Of a DNA stretch of 64,000 bases, positions 36,923 to 48,426 are shown one piece after another; position 1 is the stretch's first letter; every line of letters begins with the position of its first letter. Location of the stretch: positions 62,001 through 126,000 of the forward strand of contig NZ_JASGBJ010000005.1 in assembly GCF_030053415.1 (NCBI RefSeq). Reading direction: 5' to 3'. The position numbers and the translations under genes were made by a program. Origin of the DNA: Marinobacter sp. CHS3-4. Lineage in GTDB: Bacteria; Pseudomonadota; Gammaproteobacteria; Pseudomonadales; Oleiphilaceae. The notes under the pieces were generated by a model. That model did not search any database and was not told the origin of the DNA. It saw nothing but the letters and a program-made list of their open reading frames with translations.

Positions 36923-39577
36923 ATGGGTGAATTAGCCAAAGAGATCCTGCCGGTCAATATTGAAGACGAGCTAAAACAGTCCTATCTGGATTACGCCATG
37001 AGCGTCATCGTCGGCCGCGCACTACCGGACGTACGGGATGGCCTGAAGCCGGTGCATCGCCGCGTGTTGTTCGCGATGTCCGAGCTTAACAACGACTGGA
37101 ACAAGGCTTACAAGAAGTCTGCCCGTGTTGTGGGTGATGTCATTGGTAAATATCACCCTCACGGTGATTCTGCGGTTTACGACACCATCGTTCGAATGGC
37201 TCAGCCGTTCTCGCTGAGGTATCCGCTGGTGGATGGCCAGGGTAACTTTGGTTCCATCGACGGCGACAACGCTGCTGCGATGCGTTACACCGAAATCCGC
37301 ATGGAAAAGATCGCCCATTCCCTGCTGGCGGACCTGGACAAGGAAACCGTTGATTACGTTGCCAACTACGACGGCACCGAACAGATTCCAGATGTGCTGC
37401 CCACGCGGATTCCCAACCTGCTGGTGAATGGTTCTTCCGGTATTGCGGTGGGTATGGCAACCAATATTCCGCCTCATAACCTGACAGAAATCGTGAATGG
37501 CTGCCTGGCGCTGATCGACAATCCGGATATGACCATCGATGACTTGATGGAGCACATTCCGGGCCCGGATTTTCCAACTCAGGGCATCATCAATGGTCGT
37601 GCCGGTATCGTTGAAGCCTATCGCACAGGCCGTGGCCGCATTTATATCCGCGCTCGCCACGAAATCGAACACGACAAGAAAACCAATCGCGATGCCATCA
37701 TCATCACTGAGCTGCCGTATCAGCTCAACAAAGCTCGATTGATCGAGAAAATCGCTGAGCTGGTCAAGGAAAAGCGCCTTGAGGGCATCTCCGAACTGCG
37801 GGACGAGTCCAACAAGGAAGGCATTCGTGTGGTGATTGAACTGCGCCGGGGAGAAAACCCGGAGGTTGTGATCAACAACCTGTTCGCCCAGACCCAACTG
37901 CAGACGGTTTTTGGCATTAACATGGTGGCGCTGATCAATGGCGAGCCAAAAATTCTAAACCTCAAGCAGATGCTGGATGCGTTTGTCCGTCATCGCCGGG
38001 AAGTGGTGACTCGTCGCACCATCTATGAGTTGCGTAAAGCGCGCGAGCGCGGTCACATTCTGGAAGGCCTGACCGTTGCACTGGCGAACATCGATGAAAT
38101 CATTGCTCTGATCAAATCCTCACCTGCAGCCGCTGAAGCCAAAGAAAAGCTGATGGCTCAGGGGTGGGCACCTGGCGATGTGCTCGCCATGCTGGAGCGT
38201 GCCGGTGAAGATGCCTGCCGTCCGGATGATCTGCCAGAGATCTATGGCCTGCGTAATGGGCTTTATCACCTGTCCCCAGAGCAGGCTCAGGCCATTCTGG
38301 ATCTCCGTCTGCATCGCTTGACCGGTCTTGAAACCGAGAAGCTGCAGAATGAGTACAAAGAAATTCTGGAAAAAATCGCTGACCTGCTGGATATCCTGGG
38401 TAACCCGGAGCGCCTGATGCAGGTTATCCGTGAAGAACTGGAAGCCGTCGTCAGTGAATTCGGAGACGAGCGCCTTACCGAAATTACCAGCTCTAAGCGT
38501 GATCTGACGGTTGCCGATTTGATTGACGAAGAAGACCTGGTGGTCACCATTTCTCACGGTGGCTACGCCAAAACCCAGGCGGTCGAGGATTATCAGGCCC
38601 AGCGCCGTGGCGGTCGCGGTAAAGCCGCAACGTCCATGAAAGACGAGGATTTTGTCGAGAAGCTGTTGGTGGCCAATTCCCATGACACCATTCTGTGTTT
38701 CTCCAATCGTGGCAAGGTTTACTGGTTGCGAGTGTTTGAGATTCCGCGCGCCAGTCGGGCATCCCGTGGTCGTCCGATGGTGAACATCCTGCCTCTGGAA
38801 GAGGGCGAGCGTATCACCACCTTCCTGCCGGTGCGGGATTATCCGGAAGATCAGTTTGTATTGATGGCCACCTCGGCCGGTGTTGTGAAGAAAACACCGT
38901 TGCCGAACTTCTCACGGCCACGCAGCAGCGGCCTGATCGCACTGAATCTGGACGAGGGCGATACCCTGATCGGTACGGCCATCACCAAAGGCGATGCCGA
39001 AGTCATGCTGTTCTCCTCTGCGGGTAAGGCCGTCCGGTTTAACGAAGAAGCGGTTCGACCAATGAGCCGTACAGCGCGCGGTGTTCGTGGTATCCGTATG
39101 CCGGAAGGCCACAGTGTGGTGTCGTTGATTATCCCGCAGGAAGGTTCTGTGCTGCTGACGGCCAGTGAGAACGGCTACGGCAAACGCACCTCGTTTGAAG
39201 AGTTCCCGACTTACAGCCGTGGCAGTCAGGGCGTTATTGCCATGCAATGCTCTGAGCGAAACGGCAACCTTGTAGCAGCGCTTCAGCTGTTTGAAGGCGA
39301 CGAAATGATGTTGATTTCGGACAAGGGCACACTGGTAAGAACCGGAACCAATGAAGTGTCGATCCTGAGCCGGAACACGCAGGGTGTACGTTTGATCAAA
39401 CTGAGCCAGGAAGACGAGCGGCTGGTGGGTGTTGAGCGTATTGCTGAAACAGACGCTGAAGACGTCGATGCGGAAGACGTGGAGACCGATAGCGTTGAAT
39501 CTGGTGAGGCCGGCGAAAGCGCAGGCTCGGATGGTGCCGACGAAGCAGGTGGTGAGGATAATGACCAGGGCGTATAA
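36923..39577 (+). CDS. gyrA: DNA gyrase subunit A
   Basis: GyrA is the breakage-reunion subunit of gyrase (884 residues). The catalytic tyrosine is Tyr122 in [10 protein letters not shown]. The quinolone-determining region is wild type, with Ser83 and Asp87 in [11 protein letters not shown]. The winged-helix and tower parts are followed by the C-terminal DNA-wrapping beta-pinwheel with the GyrA box QRRGGRGK. The acidic tail ([20 protein letters not shown] region) is longer and more acidic than that of E. coli; such tails tune supercoiling. Its stop overlaps the serC start by 17 bases, which ties it to the aromatic-amino-acid block downstream. Confidence 0.98.
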   Translation: MGELAKEILPVNIEDELKQSYLDYAMSVIVGRALPDVRDGLKPVHRRVLFAMSELNNDWNKAYKKSARVVGDVIGKYHPHGDSAVYDTIVRMAQPFSLRYPLVDGQGNFGSIDGDNAAAMRYTEIRMEKIAHSLLADLDKETVDYVANYDGTEQIPDVLPTRIPNLLVNGSSGIAVGMATNIPPHNLTEIVNGCLALIDNPDMTIDDLMEHIPGPDFPTQGIINGRAGIVEAYRTGRGRIYIRARHEIEHDKKTNRDAIIITELPYQLNKARLIEKIAELVKEKRLEGISELRDESNKEGIRVVIELRRGENPEVVINNLFAQTQLQTVFGINMVALINGEPKILNLKQMLDAFVRHRREVVTRRTIYELRKARERGHILEGLTVALANIDEIIALIKSSPAAAEAKEKLMAQGWAPGDVLAMLERAGEDACRPDDLPEIYGLRNGLYHLSPEQAQAILDLRLHRLTGLETEKLQNEYKEILEKIADLLDILGNPERLMQVIREELEAVVSEFGDERLTEITSSKRDLTVADLIDEEDLVVTISHGGYAKTQAVEDYQAQRRGGRGKAATSMKDEDFVEKLLVANSHDTILCFSNRGKVYWLRVFEIPRASRASRGRPMVNILPLEEGERITTFLPVRDYPEDQFVLMATSAGVVKKTPLPNFSRPRSSGLIALNLDEGDTLIGTAITKGDAEVMLFSSAGKAVRFNEEAVRPMSRTARGVRGIRMPEGHSVVSLIIPQEGSVLLTASENGYGKRTSFEEFPTYSRGSQGVIAMQCSERNGNLVAALQLFEGDEMMLISDKGTLVRTGTNEVSILSRNTQGVRLIKLSQEDERLVGVERIAETDAEDVDAEDVETDSVESGEAGESAGSDGADEAGGEDNDQGV

Positions 39578-40643
39578 CTTTTGTGCGGGCCCGGCCACGC
39601 TGCCTGAAGAGGTGCTGAAGCAGGCCCGTGACGAAATGCTGGATTGGCAGGGCACAGGCATGTCTGTGATGGAGATGAGCCATCGCAGCGATGAGTTTGT
39701 GAGCATCGCTAAAACGGCCGAGCAGGACCTTCGCGACCTGGCGGGTGTGCCGGACGACTATGCTGTGCTGTTCATGCAGGGTGGTGCGTCCAGTCAGTTC
39801 GCCACCGTGCCGCTGAACCTGATGGCGGCTGACGCCACGGCGGACTATGTCAACACAGGTATCTGGTCCAAGAAAGCCATTGCCGAAGCTCGCCGCTTTG
39901 GCAATGTGAACGTCGTGGCCAGTAGCGAGGACGCTAATTTTATAAACGTACCCGACCAGTCTGAATGGCAGTGCTCGCCTGATGCGGCTTATCTTCACTA
40001 CACGCCAAATGAAACCATTGGCGGGCTTGAGTTCGATTTCGTTCCTGAGACCGGCTCAGTGCCACTGGTGGCCGATTATTCATCCACCATGTTGTCGCGT
40101 CCGATCGACGTGTCGAAATTCGGTCTGATCTACGCCGGTGCCCAGAAGAACATCGGGCCGTCCGGACTGGTTGTGGTCATCGTCCGCAAAGATTTGCTTG
40201 GCAATGCCCGCAAGGAAACGCCCACCATGATGAATTATCAGGTCATGGCGGATAACGATTCCATGTACAACACGCCTTCCACTTATTCCTGGTATCTGGC
40301 AGGACTGGTGTTCAAGTGGCTGAAAGCCCAGGGCGGCGTTGAAGCCATGGGCAAAATCAACCAGCGTAAAGCCGGTAAGCTCTACGATTTCGTGGATGCC
40401 AACGATTTTTACGCCAACCCGATCGAACCGCGCTTCCGTTCCTGGATGAACGTCCCGTTCACGCTGGCGGACGATGCGCTTAACGGTGACTTCCTGAAAG
40501 GCGCGGATGCCCGTGGCCTATTGAACCTGAAAGGCCATCGCTCTGTGGGTGGTATGCGCGCAAGCATTTACAACGCGATGCCCGAGGCGGGTGTTGATGC
40601 GCTGATTGATTACATGGCGGAATTTGCCAGGGAGCGCGGCTGA
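39561..40643 (+). CDS. serC: Phosphoserine aminotransferase
   Basis: This PLP-dependent enzyme of serine and pyridoxal phosphate synthesis has 360 residues. The PLP lysine is Lys196 in [12 protein letters not shown]. Other family blocks are [50 protein letters not shown] and [13 protein letters not shown]. The ATG at 39561 sits inside the end of gyrA behind GGTGAGG, giving the usual [11 protein letters not shown] start; a longer ORF from 39429 runs through gyrA and is rejected. The next gene, pheA, begins two bases after its stop. The serC-pheA-hisC-tyrA order is the pseudomonad aromatic supraoperon. Confidence 0.97.
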   Translation: MTRAYNFCAGPATLPEEVLKQARDEMLDWQGTGMSVMEMSHRSDEFVSIAKTAEQDLRDLAGVPDDYAVLFMQGGASSQFATVPLNLMAADATADYVNTGIWSKKAIAEARRFGNVNVVASSEDANFINVPDQSEWQCSPDAAYLHYTPNETIGGLEFDFVPETGSVPLVADYSSTMLSRPIDVSKFGLIYAGAQKNIGPSGLVVVIVRKDLLGNARKETPTMMNYQVMADNDSMYNTPSTYSWYLAGLVFKWLKAQGGVEAMGKINQRKAGKLYDFVDANDFYANPIEPRFRSWMNVPFTLADDALNGDFLKGADARGLLNLKGHRSVGGMRASIYNAMPEAGVDALIDYMAEFARERG

Positions 40644-40645
40644 GC

Positions 40646-41743
40646 ATGAGCGATGAGCAGGCCCGTCTGGGGCAATTGAGAGACGAAATCGACCGCCTGG
40701 ATCAGGAAATAATGCAGCGCATCAGCCAGCGGGCTGAATGTGCGCAGGAAGTGGCTCGGGTCAAAATGGAAGCCAACCCCGGTGAGGACGTGTTCTTCTA
40801 CCGGCCAGAGCGAGAGGCTCAGGTGCTGCGCCGTATCAAGGACAACAATCCTGGCCCGCTGTCTGGTGAGGAAATGGCGCGTCTGTTCCGTGAGATTATG
40901 TCTGCGTGCCTGGCCCTTGAAAAACCCATGCACATTGCTTTCCTGGGGCCCATGGGCACCTTTACCCAGGCTGCAGCGCTCAAACACTTTGGTCATTCGG
41001 TGGTCAGTGTGCCGTTGCCGGCGATTGATGCCGTGTTCCGGGAAGTGGAATCCGGTGCCGCTCATTACGGTGTAGTGCCGGTGGAGAACTCCACCGAAGG
41101 CATGATTAACCATACGCTGGACATGTTCATGTCTTCGCCGCTGAAGATTTGTGGCGAGGTGCAATTGCGTATTCATCATCACCTGCTCGTGTCGCCAAAG
41201 CACGATGATCAGGAAATCGTCCGGATCTATTCGCACCAGCAGTCTTTTGCGCAATGTCGTCAGTGGCTGGACACCCACCGGCATGGCATTGAGCGGGTTA
41301 CCGTAAGCAGTAATGCGGAGGCCGCCCGCCGTGCTGCGGAAGAACCCGGATCAGCCGCTATTGCCGGTGACATGGCGGCTGAACTCTATGGCCTGGACAT
41401 GCTGGCCTCCAGCATTGAGGACCGCCCGGATAACACCACACGTTTCCTGATTATCGGACGTGAGGAAGTTCCGGCCAGTGGCAGCGATAAGTCGTCCATC
41501 CTTGTATCCATGAGGAACAAGCCGGGTGCGCTTTATCAGCTTCTTGAGCCGTTCCATAAGCACGGCCTCAGCCTGACCCGAATTGAAACCCGGCCATCAC
41601 CCAGTGGCACCTGGGCGTACGTGTTCTACATCGACTTTGAAGGGCACTACGAGGATTCGCAGGTGGCAAAGGTGCTGGAGGAAATCGATGAAGAGGCCGT
41701 CGAGCTGAAGCGTCTGGGGTCCTATCCCATCGGAGTGCTTTAG
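40646..41743 (+). CDS. pheA: Bifunctional chorismate mutase / prephenate dehydratase
   Basis: This P-protein converts chorismate to prephenate and then phenylpyruvate. The 365 residues cover an AroQ chorismate mutase helix bundle (about 1-90; LRDEIDRLDQEIMQRISQRA), the prephenate dehydratase domain (about 95-275) with PVENSTEGMINHTLDMF and the catalytic Thr-Arg-Phe at 265-267 (DNTTRFLII), and a C-terminal ACT domain for phenylalanine feedback (GALYQLLEPF; TRIETRPSPSGTWAYVFYID). It lies two bases from serC and two from hisC in one operon. No leader-peptide attenuator is possible in such a position. Confidence 0.97.
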   Translation: MSDEQARLGQLRDEIDRLDQEIMQRISQRAECAQEVARVKMEANPGEDVFFYRPEREAQVLRRIKDNNPGPLSGEEMARLFREIMSACLALEKPMHIAFLGPMGTFTQAAALKHFGHSVVSVPLPAIDAVFREVESGAAHYGVVPVENSTEGMINHTLDMFMSSPLKICGEVQLRIHHHLLVSPKHDDQEIVRIYSHQQSFAQCRQWLDTHRHGIERVTVSSNAEAARRAAEEPGSAAIAGDMAAELYGLDMLASSIEDRPDNTTRFLIIGREEVPASGSDKSSILVSMRNKPGALYQLLEPFHKHGLSLTRIETRPSPSGTWAYVFYIDFEGHYEDSQVAKVLEEIDEEAVELKRLGSYPIGVL

Positions 41744-41745
41744 CC

Positions 41746-42879
41746 ATGACGTCCGGGAACGATATGCAAAGCCTGGCGGTAACCGGTGTACAGGCACTTT
41801 CGCCGTATCAGCCGGGTAAACCGGTGGACGAGCTCGCCCGCGAGCTGGGGCTGGACCCGAAATCCATCGTCAAGCTCGCCAGCAATGAGAACCCGCTGGG
41901 CCCTGCAGACTCGGCCCTTGCCGCTGCCCGAGACGCGCTTACAGAGCTGACGCGTTATCCCGATGGCAATGGCTATTATCTCAAGCAGTCGTTGTGCAAA
42001 CGCTATGGTGTCAAGCCGGACCAGATTACATTGGGCAACGGTTCGAATGACGTTCTTGAAGTGATAACCCGTTGTTTCGTCGCGCCCGGAGACGATGTTG
42101 TCTACTCACAGTATGCGTTTGCGGTTTACCCTCTGGTTACCCAGGCCATTGGCGCACGTGGTGTTTCGGTACCGGCTGTCGACTATGGGCATGATCTGGA
42201 TGCCATGGCCAGCGCTGTCACTGATCGCACGAAGCTGGTCTTCGTGGCGAACCCCAATAACCCGACGGGCACCTTTCATGGCAAAGCCGCCATCGAAGCC
42301 TTTCTGGATCGAATACCTTCCAATGTGCTGGTTGTTCTGGACGAAGCCTACTGTGAATATATGGAAGGCGACGTAACCAGTGACTTGCCAGATGGTCTGG
42401 ATCTGCTCCCGCGTTATCCAAATCTGATTGTCACCAGAACCTTCTCTAAAGCCTGGGGACTGGCGGCGCTGCGGGTGGGGTACAGTATTTGTTCGCCAGA
42501 AATAACGAATATTCTCAATCGGGTACGCCAACCTTTTAATGTTGATTCAGTAGCCATGGCGGCGGCCACAGCGGTACTGGGTGACGAGGAGTATCTTCGC
42601 AAATCCTGTGAAATCAATGCGCGCGGAATGAAACAACTGGAGTCTGCATTTGCGGAGTTGGGCCTTGATTACATTCCTTCGGCTGGCAATTTTATCAGTG
42701 TCGATGTGGGGCCAAATGCATCAGGGATCAATCAATCGCTGTTGGAGCAGGGTGTTATTGTGCGCCCGGTTGGCGGTTATGGGATGCCAAACCACCTGCG
42801 GGTTTCCATTGGGTTGCCAGACGAGAATGCCCGGTTTATTGATGCGTTGAAGGTGGCGCTGGGCAGGGCAGAGGCGTAA
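41746..42879 (+). CDS. hisC: Histidinol-phosphate aminotransferase type (HisC2)
   Basis: This class I/II PLP aminotransferase has 377 residues. The PLP lysine is about Lys235 in RTFSKAWGLAALRVGYSI; ASNENPLGP and FVANPNNPTGTF are typical HisC motifs. Its location between pheA and tyrA/aroA, away from other his genes, suggests that it works at least partly as an aromatic aminotransferase on phenylpyruvate, hydroxyphenylpyruvate or prephenate, as the hisC paralogue in pseudomonad supraoperons is thought to do. Whether another hisC exists in the genome cannot be seen. It ends exactly where the next gene starts. Confidence 0.92.
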   Translation: MTSGNDMQSLAVTGVQALSPYQPGKPVDELARELGLDPKSIVKLASNENPLGPADSALAAARDALTELTRYPDGNGYYLKQSLCKRYGVKPDQITLGNGSNDVLEVITRCFVAPGDDVVYSQYAFAVYPLVTQAIGARGVSVPAVDYGHDLDAMASAVTDRTKLVFVANPNNPTGTFHGKAAIEAFLDRIPSNVLVVLDEAYCEYMEGDVTSDLPDGLDLLPRYPNLIVTRTFSKAWGLAALRVGYSICSPEITNILNRVRQPFNVDSVAMAAATAVLGDEEYLRKSCEINARGMKQLESAFAELGLDYIPSAGNFISVDVGPNASGINQSLLEQGVIVRPVGGYGMPNHLRVSIGLPDENARFIDALKVALGRAEA

Positions 42880-45120
42880 ATGTCGGATTCTCAACCACTC
42901 TTTAAGCGTGTTGCTGTGATTGGCCTTGGGCTGATTGGTGGTTCTCTGGCCGCTGCTATCAGGCGCAATGGCCTGGCAGGGACAGTGATCGGTGTCGACA
43001 AGAGGCACGAAGAGCCCGCATTGGGTAAACAGCTGGGTGTGATTGACGAGGTGGCTGGTTCGGTTGAAGAAGCGGTCACCGGTGCAGACCTTGTTGTACT
43101 GGCAGTGCCTGTCAAAGCAACCAGGGATGTTCTCCAGAAGATTCGCCCGGTGCTCTCCCCGGATGCCATTCTGACGGACGTTGGCAGTACCAAAACCAGC
43201 TTTGTGAATGATGTAAAAGCCGTTTTTGGTGAGCTTCCAGCAAACGTCATTCCCGGCCACCCGATTGCCGGTTCCGAAAAGAGTGGTATCAGGGCAGCGA
43301 ATCCGGAGCTGTTTGCCAATCACAAAGTGATCCTTACTCCGGGCGACGTGGTTCCAGAGGCGCAGGTCAGAAAGCTCTCCGCGCTCTGGGAAGGGTGTGG
43401 GGCAACCGTACTCACCATGTCGGTCGCGTATCACGACGAAGTGCTGGCGGCCACCAGCCATCTACCACACCTGATCGCGTTTTCCCTGGTGGACACGCTT
43501 GCAGGGGAAGACGAGAACCTGGATATATTTCGCTATGCGGCCGGAGGTTTTCGTGACTTCACCCGCATTGCGGCCAGTGATCCGGTGATGTGGCACGACA
43601 TTTTTTTATCAAACAAGGACGCGGTTCTTCGGGTGATCGACCATTTCAGTCGTGACCTTGACCGACTGCGATCCGCCATTGCGGATCAGGATAGCGCGAC
43701 CTTGTTGCAGGTATTCAGCCGCGCCAAGGCGGCGCGAGAACACTTTTCGAAAATGCTTTCGGGGCAGGCTTACGTGACAAAGAACCCTCAGAAACAGGTA
43801 ACGTTCCGGGTTCAGCCCGGTGGTCCGATTACCGGTGATATACGAGTGCCGGGTGACAAATCCATCTCCCATCGCTCCATCATGCTGGGTGCACTGGCAG
43901 ATGGAATAACCGAAGTAAAAGGCTTTCTGGAAGGCGAGGACAGCCTGGCGACCTTGCAGGCGTTCCGTGACATGGGCGTCACCATTGAGGGTCCCAACCA
44001 TGGCTATGTGCGCATCCATGGTGTTGGTATCCGGGGGCTGCAGGCGCCACGTGGCCCGCTGTATCTCGGCAACTCCGGCACCGCCATGCGCTTGTTTTCT
44101 GGCCTGTTGGCAGCGCAGAGCTTTGATTCTGAGCTGACGGGTGACGAGAGTCTGTCCAAACGACCGATGGGTCGGGTCGCGGACCCATTGCGTGCCATGG
44201 GCGCCATTATTGAAACCGCAGAGGGCGGCAAGCCGCCACTGAAGATTCGGGGCGGCCAGGCGCTGACGGGGATCCATTACGACATGCCGGTCGCCAGCGC
44301 TCAGGTCAAGTCCTGCCTGCTTCTTGCCGGACTCTATGCCGATGGGCTGACGTCTGTTACAGAGCCTGCGCCGACTCGGGATCACACGGAAAGGATGCTG
44401 GAAGGTTTCGGATACCATGTGCATCGTGACAGCGCCACGGCCAGCGTCGCTGGTGGTGGTCAACTCACCGCGACGGAAATCGACGTACCGGCAGATATTT
44501 CGTCAGCAGCGTTCTTTCTGGTGGCAGCCAGCATCTCTCCAGAATCAGATCTGATATTGCGCCACGTCGGCATGAACCCAACGCGAATGGGCGTGGTTAC
44601 GATTCTGCGCAAGATGGGAGCTGACATCGAAGTGCTAGACGAGCGCATCATCGGTGGCGAACCCGTGGCCGATTTGCGGGTTCGCTCTGCTGAGCTGTCG
44701 GGCATTGATATACCGGAGGATCAGGTGCCCCTGGCGATTGACGAATTTCCGGTATTGTTTATTGCAGCTGCCTGTGCGAAAGGGCGGACGGTGTTGCGTG
44801 GGGCGGAAGAGCTCCGTGTGAAGGAAAGTGATCGCATTCAGGTGATGGCCGATGGTCTCGAAGCACTGGGCGTTGAAACCACCGTGACCCAGGATGGCAT
44901 CGTCATTGATGGTGGTCAGCCCATTGGGCAGGGCCGAGTAAACAGCCATGGCGACCATCGCATTGCAATGGCGTTTTCCGTGGCCTCGTTGCGGGCAGGC
45001 GGTGAAATCGAAATCACCGACTGTGCCAATGTCGCGACCTCTTTTCCCGGGTTTGTCGAGCTGGCGTGTAAAACCGGCCTGAAAGTGGAATCTGACGGGC
45101 CAGAGGGAGCAGATGAGTGA
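42880..45120 (+). CDS. Prephenate dehydrogenase / EPSP synthase fusion (TyrA-AroA)
   Basis: This is a 746-residue fused enzyme. Residues 1 to about 290 are prephenate dehydrogenase: NAD-binding [29 protein letters not shown], and [16 protein letters not shown] with its active His. From about 305 on is 3-phosphoshikimate 1-carboxyvinyltransferase (AroA) with GDKSISHRS (Lys327), [44 protein letters not shown] and [11 protein letters not shown]. The AroA half carries the four short motifs of class II EPSP synthases (RDHTE, GDKS, SAQVK, NPTR). The frame is continuous, so this is a true fusion, as known in pseudomonads. The stop overlaps the cmk GTG by four bases. Confidence 0.96.
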   Translation: MSDSQPLFKRVAVIGLGLIGGSLAAAIRRNGLAGTVIGVDKRHEEPALGKQLGVIDEVAGSVEEAVTGADLVVLAVPVKATRDVLQKIRPVLSPDAILTDVGSTKTSFVNDVKAVFGELPANVIPGHPIAGSEKSGIRAANPELFANHKVILTPGDVVPEAQVRKLSALWEGCGATVLTMSVAYHDEVLAATSHLPHLIAFSLVDTLAGEDENLDIFRYAAGGFRDFTRIAASDPVMWHDIFLSNKDAVLRVIDHFSRDLDRLRSAIADQDSATLLQVFSRAKAAREHFSKMLSGQAYVTKNPQKQVTFRVQPGGPITGDIRVPGDKSISHRSIMLGALADGITEVKGFLEGEDSLATLQAFRDMGVTIEGPNHGYVRIHGVGIRGLQAPRGPLYLGNSGTAMRLFSGLLAAQSFDSELTGDESLSKRPMGRVADPLRAMGAIIETAEGGKPPLKIRGGQALTGIHYDMPVASAQVKSCLLLAGLYADGLTSVTEPAPTRDHTERMLEGFGYHVHRDSATASVAGGGQLTATEIDVPADISSAAFFLVAASISPESDLILRHVGMNPTRMGVVTILRKMGADIEVLDERIIGGEPVADLRVRSAELSGIDIPEDQVPLAIDEFPVLFIAAACAKGRTVLRGAEELRVKESDRIQVMADGLEALGVETTVTQDGIVIDGGQPIGQGRVNSHGDHRIAMAFSVASLRAGGEIEITDCANVATSFPGFVELACKTGLKVESDGPEGADE

Positions 45121-45797
45121 GCGACACTGATATTCCAGTCATTACCGTAGATGGCCCTGGCGGCTCTGGAAAAGGCACCATTACTCAGATGTTGGCAAAG
45201 AAGCTGGGCTGGCATCTGTTGGACAGCGGCGCGCTTTACCGGTTAACCGCATTGGCCGCAAGCCGTGCGAACGTTGCGTTGGATGACGAGCCAGCGCTGG
45301 TGAAGGTTGCCGCCGGTCTGGATGTGGCCTTTGAGCCAACACCTCCAGGGGAGCCCGTAAAAGTCTTTCTGGCGGGCGACGATGTGACCGCAGAAGTTCG
45401 TACCGAATCCTGCGGTGACGATGCATCCAAAGTGGCGGTGATACAGCCCGTAAGGGACGCGCTTTTGCAGCGCCAGAGAGATTTTCGGATCATGCCGGGT
45501 CTGGTGGCCGATGGTCGTGACATGGGTACCGTGATATTTCCTGATGCACCGGTGAAAATCTTTCTGACGGCGAGTGCCGAAGAGCGTGCTCAGAGACGCT
45601 ATAGCCAGTTGAAGGATGCTGGGGTCAGTGTTAGTATTGACGCCCTTTTAGAGGAGATACGGGCGAGAGATGAGCGAGATATGAACCGCTCTGCCGCCCC
45701 GCTGAAGCCTGCTGACGATGCGCAAGTCATTGATTCCACAGGTTTGAGCATAGAAGAGGTGTTGGACAGGTGTATGGCCGCAGCAGGCCAGGCCTGA
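45117..45797 (+). CDS. cmk: Cytidylate kinase
   Basis: This 226-residue enzyme phosphorylates CMP and dCMP. The P-loop [12 protein letters not shown] is near residues 13-24, DSGALYR follows, and [20 protein letters not shown] and the lid arginines in [14 protein letters not shown] are present. The start is GTG, overlapping the TGA of the previous gene (GTGA), with AGGGAG upstream. The cmk-rpsA order is highly conserved. The 131-base gap to rpsA probably holds the rpsA promoter; TTGACC at about 45872 is suggestive, but no good -10 was found. Confidence 0.96.
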   Translation: MSDTDIPVITVDGPGGSGKGTITQMLAKKLGWHLLDSGALYRLTALAASRANVALDDEPALVKVAAGLDVAFEPTPPGEPVKVFLAGDDVTAEVRTESCGDDASKVAVIQPVRDALLQRQRDFRIMPGLVADGRDMGTVIFPDAPVKIFLTASAEERAQRRYSQLKDAGVSVSIDALLEEIRARDERDMNRSAAPLKPADDAQVIDSTGLSIEEVLDRCMAAAGQA

Positions 45798-45928
45798 CCG
45801 CACCTTTTTGTTGTTGAAATTCCGGATTCAGCGTTATCAGCCAGTCACTGGCTGAACCCGGATTAAAACTCATTGACCGTGTTGCTGGCAGCACGGAGCA
45901 CACTTGCGTTGATCACATAGGACACATA

Positions 45929-47623
45929 ATGAGCGAGAGCTTTGCGGATCTTTTTGAAGAAAGCCTAAAAGAAATTGACATGCAGCCGGGTTCCATCGTC
46001 CAGGGAACCGTTGTAGATGTTGATAACGACTGGGTCACCGTTAACGCCGGACTGAAGTCCGAGGGCGTTATCCCCGCCTCCCAGTTCCTTAACGAAAAAG
46101 GCGAGTTGGAAGTTGCCATCGGCGATACCGTCGATGTTGCTCTTGACGCTGTTGAAGACGGCTTCGGTGAGACTCGTCTGTCTCGCGAGAAAGCCAAGCG
46201 CGCCGAGGCCTGGAAGGTACTTGAGAAGTCCTTCGAAGCAGAGGAAGTGGTTAAAGGTATCATCAACGGCAAGGTTAAAGGTGGTTTCACCGTTGATCTG
46301 GCTGGTATTCGTGCCTTCCTGCCGGGTTCTCTGGTAGATGTTCGTCCTGTTCGCGACACCGCGCACCTGGAGAACAAAGAGCTGGAATTCAAGGTTATCA
46401 AGCTGGACCAGAAGCGTAACAACGTCGTGGTTTCACGCCGTGCCGTTCTGGAAGCTGAAAACAGCGCTGAGCGCGAAGCTCTGCTCGAAACCCTGACCGA
46501 GGGTATGGAAATCAAGGGTATCGTCAAGAACCTGACCGACTACGGTGCGTTCGTAGATCTGGGCGGTGTTGACGGCCTGCTGCACATCACTGACATGGCC
46601 TGGAAGCGTATCAAGCATCCGAGCGAAATCGTGAATGTGGGCGATGAAATCAGCGTAAAAGTTCTCAAATTCGACCGTGAGCGCAACCGCGTTTCTCTTG
46701 GCCTGAAGCAGCTGGGTGAAGATCCATGGGTTGATATCAAGGGCCGCTATCCAGAAGGCACCAAGGTGACCGCCAAGGTTACCAATCTGACAGACTACGG
46801 CTGCTTTGCCGAGCTGGAAGAAGGTGTTGAGGGTCTGGTACACGTGTCTGAAATGGACTGGACCAACAAGAATATCCACCCATCCAAGGTTGTGCAGGTT
46901 GGCGACGAAGTGGGTGTGATGATTCTGGATATCGACGAAGAGCGTCGTCGTATCTCCCTTGGCATCAAGCAGTGTGTGCCTAATCCCTGGGAAGAGTTCT
47001 CCAGCAATTTCAACAAGGGCGACCGTATCTCCGGCAAGATCAAGTCAATTACTGACTTCGGTATCTTCATCGGTCTTGATGGCGGCATCGACGGCCTTGT
47101 GCACCTGTCCGACATCAGCTGGAACGAAACGGGTGAAGAAGCGGTTCGTGAATACAAGAAGGGCGACGAAGTCGAAACCGTCATCCTGTCTGTTGATCCG
47201 GAGCGCGAGCGCATTTCACTGGGCATCAAGCAGCTGGAAAGCGATCCGTTCGCCGAGTTCGTTCAGCTGAACGACAAAGGCTCCATCGTGAAGGGCACTG
47301 TGTCTGCAATCGACGCGAAAGCAGCCACCATTACCCTGAACGACGAAGTTGAGGCCGTGCTGAAGGCGTCCGAAATTAGCCGTGACAAGGTTGAAGACGC
47401 TCGCAACGCCCTGAACGAAGGCGACGAAGTTGAAGCCAAGATTATCAGCATTGATCGCAAGAACCGCGTGATCAACCTGTCTGTTAAGTCCAAGGACGTT
47501 GAGGACGACAAGCAGGCGCTGGAAGGCGTACGTGCGAAAGCGGCTGAGTCTGGTTCAGGAGCCACCACGATTGGTGACCTGATCAAGGAACAGATGAGCC
47601 AGCAGAACTCTAACAAGGAATAA
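45929..47623 (+). CDS. rpsA: 30S ribosomal protein S1
   Basis: S1 holds mRNA on the 30S subunit. The 564-residue protein has six S1 motifs, clearest where [40 protein letters not shown] and [20 protein letters not shown] recur. This full set of repeats separates it from shorter S1-like proteins. The ATG follows AGGA at eight bases. S1 represses its own translation in E. coli through a structured leader; a comparable leader may lie in 45798-45928 but was not modelled. A strong terminator follows. Confidence 0.98.
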   Translation: MSESFADLFEESLKEIDMQPGSIVQGTVVDVDNDWVTVNAGLKSEGVIPASQFLNEKGELEVAIGDTVDVALDAVEDGFGETRLSREKAKRAEAWKVLEKSFEAEEVVKGIINGKVKGGFTVDLAGIRAFLPGSLVDVRPVRDTAHLENKELEFKVIKLDQKRNNVVVSRRAVLEAENSAEREALLETLTEGMEIKGIVKNLTDYGAFVDLGGVDGLLHITDMAWKRIKHPSEIVNVGDEISVKVLKFDRERNRVSLGLKQLGEDPWVDIKGRYPEGTKVTAKVTNLTDYGCFAELEEGVEGLVHVSEMDWTNKNIHPSKVVQVGDEVGVMILDIDEERRRISLGIKQCVPNPWEEFSSNFNKGDRISGKIKSITDFGIFIGLDGGIDGLVHLSDISWNETGEEAVREYKKGDEVETVILSVDPERERISLGIKQLESDPFAEFVQLNDKGSIVKGTVSAIDAKAATITLNDEVEAVLKASEISRDKVEDARNALNEGDEVEAKIISIDRKNRVINLSVKSKDVEDDKQALEGVRAKAAESGSGATTIGDLIKEQMSQQNSNKE

Positions 47624-47640
47624 AATTCCTGGTTAGGCCG

Positions 47641-47671
47641 AAAAAACGGGCTCTAAGAGCCCGTTTTTTTT
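47641..47671 (+). terminator. Rho-independent terminator after rpsA
   Basis: AAAAAACGGGCTC and GAGCCCGTTTTTT pair fully around a TAA loop, ending in a run of eight T. It lies 18 bases after the rpsA stop. Confidence 0.95.
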
Positions 47672-47754
47672 GTGTTTTTTTTGGGTTTGGCTAAACTAGG
47701 TTCATGGAGCTGAAAACCGGCTTTCCAACAATAATGTGAAGAGGGAATAGCCCC

Positions 47755-48051
47755 ATGACAAAATCTGAACTGGTGGAGCTCATTGCGTCGAAGCAGACGC
47801 AGCTTTCAGTGAAAGATGTTGAACTGGCCGTGAAAACTGTCATCGAACATATGTCTCAATCTCTTGCTGATGGACAGAGGATTGAAATCCGTGGTTTTGG
47901 AAGTTTTTCGCTGCATCATCGGGCTGCCAGAACAGGGCGTAATCCCAAAACCGGCGAAGCCGTTCAGCTACCTGCCAAGTTTGTTCCGCATTTCAAACCC
48001 GGTAAGGAGCTGCGTGAGCAGGTAAACGATAGCCTTAAAAAAGGCTTCTGA
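47755..48051 (+). CDS. ihfB: Integration host factor beta subunit
   Basis: IhfB forms the DNA-bending heterodimer with IhfA. It has 98 residues. The core features are [20 protein letters not shown], the beta-arm with the [20 protein letters not shown] segment (Pro that intercalates in the minor groove) and the C-terminal [18 protein letters not shown]. The beta subunit, rather than HU or IhfA, is indicated by the rpsA neighbour and by [20 protein letters not shown]. Upstream AGAGGG provides the ribosome site. It has its own transcript or reads through the rpsA terminator. Confidence 0.97.
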   Translation: MTKSELVELIASKQTQLSVKDVELAVKTVIEHMSQSLADGQRIEIRGFGSFSLHHRAARTGRNPKTGEAVQLPAKFVPHFKPGKELREQVNDSLKKGF

Positions 48052-48123
48052 TTCAGATTTTCTTCAGGGAATGTGTTAAACCGGGCCTGAATCATTTTCA
48101 GATCCTATTGGAGCTCTACGTCT

Positions 48124-48426
48124 ATGGCCGGATTACAGAAGGTCCTCCTTATTCTGCTGGTACTGTTTTTGGTCCTGGTCGCTCTGGTCTTTTCCCTGAA
48201 CAATCAGATGGAAGTGCCCCTGAACTTCCTTCTTTTCCAGACTCAACCTCATGGTGTGGCTGTCTGGATCATAATGTCATTTGTGATTGGCGCTCTGATC
48301 GGCATGCTGATTACAATGCTGGCGACGGTTCGTACCTCAGTTTCCAGGCGGCATCTTGAGAAACGTCTGGCTCGCACCGAGCAGGCACTGGAAAAATCGA
48401 GAGCTCAGAACGACCGGACGCTTTAA
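48124..48426 (+). CDS. lapA: LapA-family inner-membrane protein (YciS)
   Basis: This 100-residue membrane protein of the LapA/YciS family has two membrane helices (VLLILLVLFLVLVALVFSL and VAVWIIMSFVIGALIGML), a short periplasmic segment with NNQMEVPLNFLLF, and a cytoplasmic coiled coil (RRHLEKRLARTEQALEKSRA). It works with LapB in regulated turnover of LpxC, which sets lipopolysaccharide synthesis. The stop overlaps the lapB start by one base (TAATG), showing a tight pair. Confidence 0.92.
   Translation: MAGLQKVLLILLVLFLVLVALVFSLNNQMEVPLNFLLFQTQPHGVAVWIIMSFVIGALIGMLITMLATVRTSVSRRHLEKRLARTEQALEKSRAQNDRTL

Noticed and set aside
37022..37897. A 291-codon minus-strand frame opposite gyrA
   Set aside because: It covers the conserved gyrase core in the wrong direction.
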